A stretch of 43,014 nucleotides of DNA. It comes from Clostridiales bacterium (GTDB taxonomy: Bacteria > Bacillota > Clostridia > Christensenellales > CAG-138). Numbering within the stretch: the first letter of the stretch is position 1; the number at the start of each line of letters is the position of its first letter. Below the pieces are notes generated by a model. That model saw nothing but the letters and a program-made list of their open reading frames with translations. It made no database searches and was not told the DNA's origin. The stretch spans positions 1-43,014 of the forward strand of contig PNNR01000051.1 of NCBI GenBank assembly GCA_013824375.1. Direction: 5' to 3'. Shown here in pieces: positions 28,338 to 38,165 of this stretch. Both the position numbers and the translations under genes were made by a program.

Positions 28338-30044
28338 TTGCTCAAAGAGTTAACTATCCATAATGTGGCGCTGATCGACCAACAGGCGATTACGTTCTTC
28401 GGTGGGTTTTCCGTGTTGACGGGTGAAACCGGCGCAGGAAAATCCATTATTATTGAAGCGCTCAATTTTGTACTGGGTGAACGCGCAAGCCGCGAACTTG
28501 TCAAATCCGGCGAAGAGAAGGCGAGCGTCGAAGCGACGTTTGTGCTTCAGGCAGGAGAGCCTGTTTTTGAGGTGCTTGCCGAGCAGGGCATCGACTGCGA
28601 GGAGAACGAGCTGACTCTCTATCGTGAGTTTTCGCTCAGCGGGAAAAACGTCTGTCGCGCAAACGGCACGCTTATCAACGCGAGTGTACTAAAGCTCGTC
28701 GGCGATGTGCTGGTAGATATTCACGGACAACATGCGCACCAATCATTGCTAGACGAAAAAAGACACATCAACCTGCTGGATCGGTTTGCGGGAAAGGATG
28801 CACTGGAAGTTAAAACGCGCGTGCAGGAAGTATATTTAAAAGCTATAGAAGCAAGAAGACTGCTGCACGCCGCGCAGTTCAACGAACAGGAACGCGCGAG
28901 ACGGGTCGACTTATTGACCTACCAAATTAAAGAAATCGACGCGGCAAATCTCGCCGTCGGAGAAGAAGAACAGCTTGAGGAACAGCGTGGGCTGCTGCAA
29001 AACGCGCAGGCCGTGATGGAAGGGCTGGAGGGCGCGAACGCAGCTCTAAGCGGAGATGAATTGGAAAACGGTGGTACGCTGGCATCGTTTAGCATCGCGC
29101 TTCATATGCTAGACGGCATCGCGCGGCTCAGTGTTGACTATCAGCAGCTCTCGGAAAAACTTCATGCGCTATACTATGATCTCGAAGACGCAAGCTACAC
29201 ACTCCGGGACTATCGAACTGATTTTTCGTTTGAACCCGGCATGCTGGATGAAATTGAGTCGCGTCTGGAACTGATCTGCACACTTAAGCGCAAATATGGC
29301 GCAGACATCAAGGAGATACTTGCCTACCGTGAAAAGAGCGCGGAAGAATTGGACCTCATCGACAACGCGGAAGAACGCAGAGAGCAGCTCGCGGCAGAGT
29401 ATTCCGCGGCGAAAACGGAATATGACGAGCTGAGCGCGGAGATGTCTCTTTTACGCAAACAGGCTGCGGAGCGTTTGAGTGCACACCTATTGCCGGAGCT
29501 AAGCGATCTCGGGATGCCGCACGCGGCGTTTTCTGCAAAATTTGAAGTGCTAACTGGTGAAATCCCTTCCGCAATCGGCATGGACAGTGTGGAGTTTTTG
29601 CTCTCAACCAACCGTGGAGAACCAGTCAAACCTCTTAGCAAAGTCGCGTCAGGCGGCGAGTTATCGCGCATCATGCTATCGTTTAAGAGTATTCTTGCGG
29701 ATATTGACGGTATTCCAACGATGGTGTTCGACGAGATCGACAGCGGAATCAGCGGGCAGATCGGCACAGCGGTCGCAGTCAAGATGCGTCAGATCGCGAA
29801 GAACCATCAGGTACTCTGCATTACGCACCTGCCACAGATCGCGGCTTATGCGAATCAACAATATCTCGTATACAAAGTGGAAACCGGGGAGCATACGCGC
29901 TCTAACGCCGTGAAACTCACCGAAGAGCAGCGTGCTCGTGAAATTGCTCGCATCATGGGCAGCGGGGAAGACGATGCTGTTGCGCTTGTACATGCACAGC
30001 AACTCATAGACGCTGCGGAGTCGGCGATGAAGCGCATATTTTAG
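28338..30044 (+). CDS. recN: DNA repair protein RecN (TTG start)
   Basis: LKELTIHNVALIDQQAITFFGGFSVLTGETGAGKSIIIEAL; KVASGGELSRIMLSFK; TMVFDEIDSGISGQIG; RBS AGGAGGG. Confidence 0.97.
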   Translation: MLKELTIHNVALIDQQAITFFGGFSVLTGETGAGKSIIIEALNFVLGERASRELVKSGEEKASVEATFVLQAGEPVFEVLAEQGIDCEENELTLYREFSLSGKNVCRANGTLINASVLKLVGDVLVDIHGQHAHQSLLDEKRHINLLDRFAGKDALEVKTRVQEVYLKAIEARRLLHAAQFNEQERARRVDLLTYQIKEIDAANLAVGEEEQLEEQRGLLQNAQAVMEGLEGANAALSGDELENGGTLASFSIALHMLDGIARLSVDYQQLSEKLHALYYDLEDASYTLRDYRTDFSFEPGMLDEIESRLELICTLKRKYGADIKEILAYREKSAEELDLIDNAEERREQLAAEYSAAKTEYDELSAEMSLLRKQAAERLSAHLLPELSDLGMPHAAFSAKFEVLTGEIPSAIGMDSVEFLLSTNRGEPVKPLSKVASGGELSRIMLSFKSILADIDGIPTMVFDEIDSGISGQIGTAVAVKMRQIAKNHQVLCITHLPQIAAYANQQYLVYKVETGEHTRSNAVKLTEEQRAREIARIMGSGEDDAVALVHAQQLIDAAESAMKRIF

Positions 30045-30278
30045 CAGAATAACGGTATCATTTGTCGAAGTTGTCACTGAAACAGCGGTGAAATTGTTTT
30101 AATTAATAGAATCATCGCGAAGAAAAGGGTTATTTTGGCATATCGGCGGAGATTTCGGCGCCTGTTCGTTTTGACGGTTGAAATACTGTCTTACCGCGAG
30201 CCGAAGACATGTCGGAGCAATAATACCCATCAATGACTGAAACGATGATTACTTGAAGCACTTGACATTGGAGAATAC

Positions 30279-31037
30279 ATGAAAAAGAACCTGTTGATCG
30301 CAAGCAACAACGTCTTGGACGCAAGAGGAATTGAAGCCGGGTTTCAATCGCTGAATGAGATCCGTCTCCTTCCAAGCGTTTTCACGGGAAGGGAAGCGAT
30401 CGAAACCATATTGGCGCGTGATGTAAATATACTGATTCTTGATTTGTTTCTAAATGACCTAGATGGCATCAGTGTGCTGGATTTCATCGGTAAGCTTGGT
30501 GAAGACAGACGCCCGCTTGTATTTGTGACTACCGCTCTGGCAGACGATCGTCTGCTTCATATCATAAAAGACCGCGTAATCTATTGTTTCACCAAGCCGC
30601 TGAAATATGATCTCGTACAGCTTCGCGTGCTGGAGTTTATGCGCCTCTATGAGCGCGAAACAGAAAAGGCGGACGAAGTTGTGGACATCCTCGAAAGCCA
30701 GATCGCGGCGGGCATACGAGCAATCGGCGTACCCGCACATCTGAAAGGTTATTACTATCTGCGGGATGCGATTCGCATCTACGCCATGAGCGAATCACCC
30801 GTGGATTTGAGCATCACCAACGACATCTATCCGACCGTTGCAAAGATCTACAACACGCGCCCTCCGCTTGTTGAACACGCGGTGCGAAACGCGATCGAAA
30901 TCGCATGGACGCGCGGCAACTCGGATACGATCCGTGAGTATTTCGGTTATACGGCCAACGACTACAAAGGAAAACCCAGCAATTTGGAATTTGTCGCTAT
31001 GATGGCACAACGCGCACTGACCTATTTGAAACGGTAA
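30279..31037 (+). CDS. spo0A: Spo0A-family response regulator (divergent)
   Basis: Receiver with LILDLFLNDLDGISVL, TT, FTKPL; Spo0A-type C-terminus IGVPAHLKGYYYLRDAI...IYPTVAKIYNTRPPLVEHAVRNAIEIAWTRGNSDTIREYFGYT...KGKPSNLEFVAMMA. Confidence 0.92.
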   Translation: MKKNLLIASNNVLDARGIEAGFQSLNEIRLLPSVFTGREAIETILARDVNILILDLFLNDLDGISVLDFIGKLGEDRRPLVFVTTALADDRLLHIIKDRVIYCFTKPLKYDLVQLRVLEFMRLYERETEKADEVVDILESQIAAGIRAIGVPAHLKGYYYLRDAIRIYAMSESPVDLSITNDIYPTVAKIYNTRPPLVEHAVRNAIEIAWTRGNSDTIREYFGYTANDYKGKPSNLEFVAMMAQRALTYLKR

Positions 31038-31088
31038 ATAGAAATCATTTTGCCGCGCTGAAAGCATGGCTTTTTTTTGCCCATTATT

Positions 31089-31134
31089 TGAAGCAGTGAA
31101 TCAAAAGGCATAGTGACGGGGTCACGCTGCTTCA
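31089..31134. repeat. Nested inverted repeat in the deoB leader
   Basis: Outer TGAAGCAG (31089-31096)/CTGCTTCA (31127-31134); inner GTGAC-GGG-GTCAC (31113-31125). Confidence 0.55.
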
Positions 31135-31242
31135 TTGACGCAGAATGAAAAACGGGCTAAACTAGAATAAAGGTGACTAAAATCATCAAGATCAATCAAA
31201 GCAAAACTCAGAACATACAGCTTTCATCGACAAGGAGAAAAA

Positions 31243-32439
31243 ATGGATACGAGAAAAATAAATCATAAACGTGCGATCGTCATTGTGCTTGACAGTGTCG
31301 GCATAGGAGAACAGCCGGACGCTGCGGAGTTTGGCGACGCCGGTTCCCATACACTCGGAAATATCCGCAAAGTGCGCGGAAAACTCGATATGCCACACAC
31401 GACGGCACTGGGACTTGCCGCCATCGAAAACAGCAGGCTGGATTCGCTCGGTCTCACGCCCAAAGGCGCATACGGTAAACTTGCCGAGTTGACCAAGGCG
31501 AAGGATACGACCTGCGGACATTGGGAAATGGCGGGACTGCCGCTCAAGCAGGCATTCAAAACCTATCCCAACGGTTTCCCCGAAGATTTTTTGCGCGCAT
31601 TTGAAGCAAAGATCGGACGTGGCACCATTGGTAATGAAGTTGCCAGCGGAACGGAGATCATTTCCCGCCTGGGTGATGAACATGTGAAGACCGGCAAACC
31701 CATCGTCTACACGTCCGCCGACAGCGTGTTCCAGATCGCGGCGCACGAGGGTGTGATTCCGCTGGCGGAGCAATACCGCATCTGCGAGATCGCGCGCGAA
31801 CTGCTCAACGACGACAATTTCCTCGTCGGCCGCGTGATCGCGCGCCCGTTTGAGGGAACCAGCGGCGCATATAAGCGCACCGAAAACCGCAAAGATTACG
31901 CGGTGGAGCCGTTTACGGACACCGTACTCGACGCACTGGTCAAGCATGGCAAAGACGTCGTCGGCGTCGGCAAAATCGAAGATATCTTCTGTCACCGCGG
32001 CGTGACGACGGTCGACCACACAAAGAACAACCACGCGGGTATCGAGGCGACCATTCGGTTCCTCGAAGAGGGAAAGGGTGACTTCATCTTCACCAACCTG
32101 GTCGATTTTGATATGCTCTACGGACACCGCAACGACGTGGAAGGCTATGCCTCCGCGCTGGAATATTTTGACGCAGCGCTCCCGCGCATCATGAGCGCGA
32201 TGGCGGAGGATGATATTCTCATGATCACCGCCGACCACGGCTGCGATCCGACGACAGACAGCACGGATCATTCTCGTGAATATATCCCGCTCGTCGTCGG
32301 CGGCAAACACGTGAAAGCCAACGTCAACCTCGGCACGCGAAATACGTTTGCCGATATTGGCGCTACGGTGTTGGATTATCTAACTGGCGAGAAGTGGAAC
32401 GCCGGCACATCTTTCCTTGGCGAAATTTATGAGGCATAA
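31243..32439 (+). CDS. deoB: Phosphopentomutase
   Basis: RAIVIVLDSVGIGEQPDAAEFGDAGSHTLGNI; TTCGHWEMAG; YTSADSVFQIAAHE; TADHGCDPTTDSTDHSREYIPL; RBS AAGGAG. Confidence 0.97.
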   Translation: MDTRKINHKRAIVIVLDSVGIGEQPDAAEFGDAGSHTLGNIRKVRGKLDMPHTTALGLAAIENSRLDSLGLTPKGAYGKLAELTKAKDTTCGHWEMAGLPLKQAFKTYPNGFPEDFLRAFEAKIGRGTIGNEVASGTEIISRLGDEHVKTGKPIVYTSADSVFQIAAHEGVIPLAEQYRICEIARELLNDDNFLVGRVIARPFEGTSGAYKRTENRKDYAVEPFTDTVLDALVKHGKDVVGVGKIEDIFCHRGVTTVDHTKNNHAGIEATIRFLEEGKGDFIFTNLVDFDMLYGHRNDVEGYASALEYFDAALPRIMSAMAEDDILMITADHGCDPTTDSTDHSREYIPLVVGGKHVKANVNLGTRNTFADIGATVLDYLTGEKWNAGTSFLGEIYEA

Positions 32440-32442
32440 CGC

Positions 32443-33258
32443 ATGAACGACGTAATCAAGAACGCTGTAGACATTCTTTCCCCGCTCTGCGGCGGAAATT
32501 GCAAGATCGGTTTGATACTCGGTTCCGGGCTCGGCGGCTATGCGGAAAAGATTGAGAACAAACGATTTGTGAATTACAACGAACTGCCCGGATTTCCGCA
32601 ATCCCGCGTGGAAGGACACAAAGGCAGATTCGTCATCGGCGAATTATTCGGCAAAACAGTGATCTGCATGCAAGGTAGGTTTCATTATTATGAAGGCTAT
32701 TCACAGTCTCAGATCGCGCTTCCGGTCCGGGTGATGAAGCGGCTCGGCGTAGAGAAAATTCTGCTCACAAACGCTGCCGGCGGTGTGAACCCCGATTTTT
32801 CGCCGGGAGACTTGATGTTGATTTCCGACCACATCAACTTCTCCGGTTCGCATCCACTGATCGGGGAAAACGATGAGAGTTTCGGCCCGCGCTTTCCGGA
32901 TCAAAGCAACGTGTACGATCGCGACTTACGAGCGGGCATACGAGAAGCGGCAAAAGTGGCGGGGGTAAAGTTGCAGGAAGGTGTATACATGATGTTCTCC
33001 GGTCCAACATTCGAGACACCCGCGGAAATCGTCTTTGCGCGCACCGTAGGCGCGTCCGCGGTCGGTATGTCCACCGTGCCGGAAGCGATTGCCGCCGCGC
33101 ATTGCGGAATTAAAACCATCGGCATTTCGCTGATTACGAACATGGCGGCGGGGATACTCGATCAGACACTGAGCCACGACGAGGTGCAGGAAACGGCCGC
33201 AACATCCTCCGTAAAGTTCATGAAACTAGTCGATCAGATCATAAAAACAGTATTGTAA
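32443..33258 (+). CDS. punA: Purine-nucleoside phosphorylase
   Basis: IGLILGSGLGGYAEKIE; GRFHYYEGYS; LLTNAAGGVNPDFSPGDLMLISDHINF; GPTFETPAEI; directly after deoB. Confidence 0.96.
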   Translation: MNDVIKNAVDILSPLCGGNCKIGLILGSGLGGYAEKIENKRFVNYNELPGFPQSRVEGHKGRFVIGELFGKTVICMQGRFHYYEGYSQSQIALPVRVMKRLGVEKILLTNAAGGVNPDFSPGDLMLISDHINFSGSHPLIGENDESFGPRFPDQSNVYDRDLRAGIREAAKVAGVKLQEGVYMMFSGPTFETPAEIVFARTVGASAVGMSTVPEAIAAAHCGIKTIGISLITNMAAGILDQTLSHDEVQETAATSSVKFMKLVDQIIKTVL

Positions 33259-33274
33259 AAAAGATTCCGCAACG

Positions 33275-33305
33275 CACCCGCGCATTTCACTGCGCGGGTG
33301 TTTTT
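33275..33305 (+). terminator. Rho-independent terminator after punA
   Basis: CACCCGCGC-atttcact-GCGCGGGTG followed by TTTTT. Confidence 0.92.
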
Positions 33306-33435
33306 CGTTGGAAAGTCGTTTAATTGTGGTCGTTATTTGACGAATTTCTATATATAGGTGAAACTTGACCGAATCGCTTGCACACGCAACCATCTAAGGC
33401 TTATAATGAAAAAAAGCACAAGGAGGGCCACGGCT

Positions 33436-33846
33436 TTGATTGGAGTCATCTTCGGCGAAAAGGGCACAGGAAAGACAAAGCAGATTCTCGAAATGGCAAA
33501 CAAGTCTGTCCTGACGGCAAAAGGCAACACAATCTTCATTGACAACGACACAAGTTATATCTTTGACCTCTCCAGAAAAGCTCGCTTCATTAACGCAACG
33601 GAATATGGCATTCAAACCCCGAAAATGCTTTATGGTTTCCTTTGCGGTCTTGCGGCGAGCGATTTTGATTTAGAGACCGTCTATATCGACGGGCTTCTGA
33701 ACATCATCGGCCACGAACTCGACTCTCTCGAGGGGCTTTTCGACGATCTGAAAAAGTTTGCCGAAAAAAACAACCTCAGCGTGATTATGAGCATAACCGG
33801 CAGCAAAGAAACCGTCCCTTCGTATATGAAGGAGTATGTGCTGTAA
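33436..33846 (+). CDS. Small P-loop ATP-binding protein of unknown function (TTG start)
   Basis: Walker A GEKGTGKT; Walker B-like ETVYIDGL; AAGGAGGG RBS precedes TTG 33436 (ORF track starts at 33358; ATG 33406 is an alternative). Confidence 0.75.
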   Translation: MIGVIFGEKGTGKTKQILEMANKSVLTAKGNTIFIDNDTSYIFDLSRKARFINATEYGIQTPKMLYGFLCGLAASDFDLETVYIDGLLNIIGHELDSLEGLFDDLKKFAEKNNLSVIMSITGSKETVPSYMKEYVL

Positions 33847-33978
33847 GCAACGAGACCGTTCAATTTACATAGCGGTAAAACCGTTTTTTACACTCGTCTT
33901 TTTTGAAGGCTACGGCAGGAAAGCTGCGATCTACATAAAGCAAACAGAATACTCAGCAGAAAAGGAACCGGAAACACC

Positions 33979-35454
33979 ATGCGTTACCTGAGCACGCGAG
34001 GCGGTGAGCCAGTAATCGCTGCGGAAGCGATTGTTCGCGGCATCAGCCCCTCCGGCGGACTGTATGTACCCGAGTCGTATCCCACAATTGATTGGAACAA
34101 CGGCGTGCGCGGCGGCTATCTAGCAACCGCGCACCGCGTCATGCAGGCGTATCTGCCCGAGACCGACTCCACCGATCTTTCGCGTATGATCGCCGCGGCT
34201 TACGGTAGTTTTGACCACGCGGACGTCACACCTGTTGTCAAACTCACGGAACGCGAGCACGTATTGGAACTCTGGCACGGGCCGACGATGGCGTTTAAAG
34301 ACGTCGCGCTCCAGATACTGCCGCATCTGATGCGCAGTTCATTGCGTCAGACAGGTGAGACGAAGCAAGTCTATATTCTTGTCGCCACATCCGGCGATAC
34401 GGGCAAGGCAGCGCTCGAAGGTTTTCGGGATGTCGAAGGTACGCGCGTGTTGGTGTTCTATCCGCACGGCGGCGTCAGCGAGGCGCAGCGCCTCCAGATG
34501 GTCACACAGGAAGGCGAAAACGTCGATGTCTGCGCCGTCTACGGCAACTTTGACGACGCGCAGACGGGCGTGAAGCAAATATTCGCCAACGCTGAGATTG
34601 CGCAGCAGATTGACGAAAAGGGTTGGCGGCTTTCCAGCGCGAACTCGATCAACTTCGGCAGGCTTCTGCCGCAGATCGTGTACTATTTCACGAGCTACCA
34701 GACGCTTGTTGCGCGCGGAGAGATCCAGCCGGGCGAAAAGGTCAACTTCTGCGTGCCGACAGGCAACTTCGGCGATATCCTCGCGGGTGAATATGCGCGC
34801 AGGATGGGGTTGCCTGTGCACAAACTCATCTGCGCTTCCAATCGCAACAACGTACTGACGGACTTCTTCGAGAGCGGTGTCTACGACGAAAACCGCCCGT
34901 TCTATCAGAGCATGAGCTGCTCGATCGATATCCTGATTTCCTCCAACCTCGAACGCCTGCTCTTCGAGCTCGCGAACCGGGACGACGCGCTGGTGCGCGA
35001 ATGGATGCAGGGGTTGAAAGAGAAGGGCATGTATGCCCTGCCGCAGCGTGCGCTGGACGAGCTGAAGCAGACGTTCTCCGCGGGCTGGTGCACGGAAGAG
35101 GACACGCTGGAGACGATCAAGCGCGTTTTTGACGAGACGGGCTACCTCATGGATCCGCATACGGCGGTTGCGCAGTGCGTCTATGAACGCTATGCGGAAA
35201 AGACTGGGGACACGACTAGGACGGTGCTGCTCTCTACCGCGAATCCGTATAAGTTCGCAAGCGACGTGCTTGGCGCGTTTGAACAGGCGGGCGAGGATGA
35301 TTTTGTGAATGCGGATCGGCTCAACGCGCTGACAAACGCTCCGATTCCCAGAGGCATGAGCGAGCTTCTTGGCAAGCCGGAACGTCATCATGATGTTTGC
35401 ACGCTTGAAGACATGCCAAATCGAGTGTTAGGTCCGATTCTCAACGGGAAGTAA
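33979..35454 (+). CDS. thrC: Threonine synthase
   Basis: MRYLSTRGGEP; HGPTMAFKDVALQILP; VATSGDTGKAALEGF; ANSINFGRLLPQIVYYF. Confidence 0.97.
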   Translation: MRYLSTRGGEPVIAAEAIVRGISPSGGLYVPESYPTIDWNNGVRGGYLATAHRVMQAYLPETDSTDLSRMIAAAYGSFDHADVTPVVKLTEREHVLELWHGPTMAFKDVALQILPHLMRSSLRQTGETKQVYILVATSGDTGKAALEGFRDVEGTRVLVFYPHGGVSEAQRLQMVTQEGENVDVCAVYGNFDDAQTGVKQIFANAEIAQQIDEKGWRLSSANSINFGRLLPQIVYYFTSYQTLVARGEIQPGEKVNFCVPTGNFGDILAGEYARRMGLPVHKLICASNRNNVLTDFFESGVYDENRPFYQSMSCSIDILISSNLERLLFELANRDDALVREWMQGLKEKGMYALPQRALDELKQTFSAGWCTEEDTLETIKRVFDETGYLMDPHTAVAQCVYERYAEKTGDTTRTVLLSTANPYKFASDVLGAFEQAGEDDFVNADRLNALTNAPIPRGMSELLGKPERHHDVCTLEDMPNRVLGPILNGK

Positions 35455-36735
35455 TGTTATTCAAGATGTTTCGACAGGGGATTGACTTTCATACAAAGAA
35501 AGAAGCGATGATTACGAACTACAGGAAGCCTGATCTTTCAACCATCACCATCATACTCTGCTTAGTCATCGTCGTAGTGCTTTCGCTGTTCATGGTGTTC
35601 ACAACCGGGCAGCGCGAGAAGACGGACAAGCTTGATACCGGCGCGCTGCAGGAGCTTGCCGATACAATCCACTCGCAATATTTCTTCTATGAAGACAAAG
35701 AGCTAGATAGACAAGCTGCTGGATGCTGCGATGCGCGGCATGATCAGCAAGCTTGACGATCCTTATGCACAGTATTTCACAGAGGAAGAGTATCAGGAGC
35801 TATTGACCAATAACGCGGGTGATTATGTCGGCATCGGCATTACCATTCAGGCGCCGGACGATATGGGAGCTCTTGTACAGAACGTCTACAGCGGCGCTCC
35901 GGCAGATCAGGCGGGCATCCGCAAAGGCGATATCATCACGCAAGTCAATGGAAAGGCAACCGCTGGAAAGAGCCTTGACGAGGTAATCACGTATTTTTCG
36001 GACGATTCTGCCGTTCCCGATGAGCTTGTATATCTGCGTGATGGATCGTTGACGACGGTCAGTGTGCTGCGAGCGGAAATTCATATCATTCGCGTCAGTT
36101 CAAACGTGCTCAATGGAAGCATTGGTTATTTACGCATTACGGAATTCAATGGCAGTGTAGCGACAGATTTTTCCAATGCGGTTGCCGAATTCCAGGAGCA
36201 GGGTATTGAGAATATGATCGTCGACCTTCGAGATAATCCCGGCGGTGGGTTGAACGAAGTGCTCAACGTCGCGTATACGATGATCCCCGAAGACAAGGTC
36301 ATCGTGAGCATCCGTTCCAAGAACGGCGATGAGGATATCTACCGATCCGAGGGGGGAGAAAAGCTTACGATGCGCATCGTGGTACTTGTCAACGGCAATT
36401 CCGCATCGGCAAGCGAGCTTCTTGCCGGCGCGCTGCAGGATTATGATCTAGCAACCATCGTTGGCACGCAAACGTTCGGAAAAGGTATTGTGCAGAGTTA
36501 CTTCCACCTGAGCGGACAAAACGGTTGGGCAAAGATGACAACAGACGCATACTATACGCCGAACGGCGTGTGTATTCAAGGTATCGGAATCACGCCGGAT
36601 ATCGTGATCGACTTGCCGGAAGATCTGAAAAATTCGGCGATCGAATTGCTTGATCCGGCCAAGGATGCGCAACTTCAGGCAGCTATTAATGTGTTTTCTC
36701 AACAAGCATATTTTCCGAAGACTACCATTCGCTGA
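35454..36735 (+). CDS. S41-family C-terminal processing peptidase (CtpA/B-like), with an apparent frameshift at about 35709
   Basis: Frame A: TM plus FFYEDKELD; frame B: DKLLDAAMRGMISKLDDPYAQYFTEEEYQELL, PDZ, and S41 core (NGNSASASELLAGALQDYDLATIVGTQTFGKGIVQ). Confidence 0.9.
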
Positions 36736-36772
36736 AATACATCCATCTTATTCAATTTAAGGAGAAATCAAT

Positions 36773-38016
36773 ATGTTTCGAATTCGTGACATTTCCTTGG
36801 CAAAACAGGGCGAACAGAAGATAGAGTGGGTACGCCGCAATATGCCGATTTTAAACGGCATTCGCTCGACTTTTGAAAAGGATTTGCCGTTCAAGGGGTT
36901 AAAAGTTGCTCTTTCGATCCATTTGGAGGCGAAAACCGCCTATCTTTGCCGCGTGCTTGCGGCAGGCGGCGCAGAGATGTTCGTCACCGGCAGCAACCCG
37001 CTCTCTACGCAGGACGACATCGTTGCGGCGCTGGCTGCTGGCGGCATCAACGTCTTTGCCCTGCACGGCGCGACGAAGCAGGAGTACGAAGAGTGCATCG
37101 AGAGCGTTTTGATGGCGAACCGGACATCATCATCGACGATGGCGGCGATCTGGTACATGCGATACACACGAAATTTCCTCATTTAATCGGTAAGATTCTT
37201 GGCGGATGCGAAGAGACTACTACAGGCATTGTGCGTCTTGTCGCGATGGATAAGTCCAAAGAACTGCGCTTTCCGATGTTCGCGGTCAACAACGCGGACT
37301 GCAAGCATCTCTTCGACAATCGCTATGGTACGGGCCAGAGCGTCTTTGACAGCATCGACAGTACGACCAATCTCGTTATCGCGGGTAAAACTGTCGTTGT
37401 TGCGGGCTATGGATGGTGCGGCAAGGGCGTAGCAATGCGCGCAAAAGGTCTCGGCGCCGCCGTGATCGTCACGGAAGTCGATCCCATCAAAGCGATCGAG
37501 GCTGTCATGGACGGCTTTGCCGTGATGCCGATGATTGAGGCAGCTAAACTCGGCGACGTGTTTGTCACCGTAACGGGAGATATCAAGGTCATCGACGAAC
37601 CAGAGTTTATGGTTATGAAAGATGGAGCGATCCTGACCAACGCGGGCCACTTTGATGTGGAAGTCAACGTACACCGGCTTGCCGAGATCGCGATCGACAA
37701 ACAGGAGATGCGAAAGAACATCGTAGGCTTTGAGCTGCCGAACGGCCGTTGGCTGAACGTGATCGGCGAAGGCCGACTGGTCAATCTTGCTGCGGGCGAC
37801 GGACATCCTGCTGAGATCATGGACATGAGCTTCGGAATTCAGGCGCTCTGCGCGCGCTATGTCGCGGATCAACGCGGACAGCTCGAACCGAAACTCTACG
37901 CGGTTCCGCAGGAGATCGATCGAGAAGTAGCGATGCGCAAACTCACAGCGCTCGGCGTAAAAATCGACACGCTCACGAATGAGCAGGAAGCGTATCTGGC
38001 GAGCTGGAATGTCTGA
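36773..38016 (+). CDS. ahcY: Adenosylhomocysteinase (S-adenosyl-L-homocysteine hydrolase), with an apparent frameshift at about 37120
   Basis: Frame A: GLKVALSIHLEAKTAYLCRVLAAGGAEMFVTGSNPLSTQDDI...MAN; frame B: PDIIIDDGGDLVH...GCEETTTGIVR...AGKTVVVAGYGWCGKGVAMRAKGLGA. Confidence 0.92.
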
Positions 38017-38165
38017 TCGATACGCCGAAAGAGCCCAAATTTGTGGTTTACAAGGCGTTTTGAAGCTGTTAAAATAATATGTGGCGCGATATTTTTCCCG
38101 GACGCTGCAAATCAAAACTTCTCCTGATTCTTGGAACTGCATCCGTACCAAGCGGATTCGAAATA

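Noticed and set aside
31192-32310. 372-aa minus-strand ORF opposite deoB
   Set aside because: Fully antisense to a clear phosphopentomutase; low-complexity Val/Asp/Arg/His composition typical of shadow ORFs.
34339-35391. 350-aa minus-strand ORF opposite thrC
   Set aside because: Shadow ORF of a confident threonine synthase gene.
35690-37130. Programmed ribosomal frameshifting in ctpA and ahcY
   Set aside because: No slippery heptamer or obvious downstream stimulatory structure at either break, and neither family is known to use recoding. Sequencing indels are simpler.
37183-38151. 322-aa minus-strand ORF opposite ahcY
   Set aside because: Antisense to conserved adenosylhomocysteinase sequence; no domain signal.
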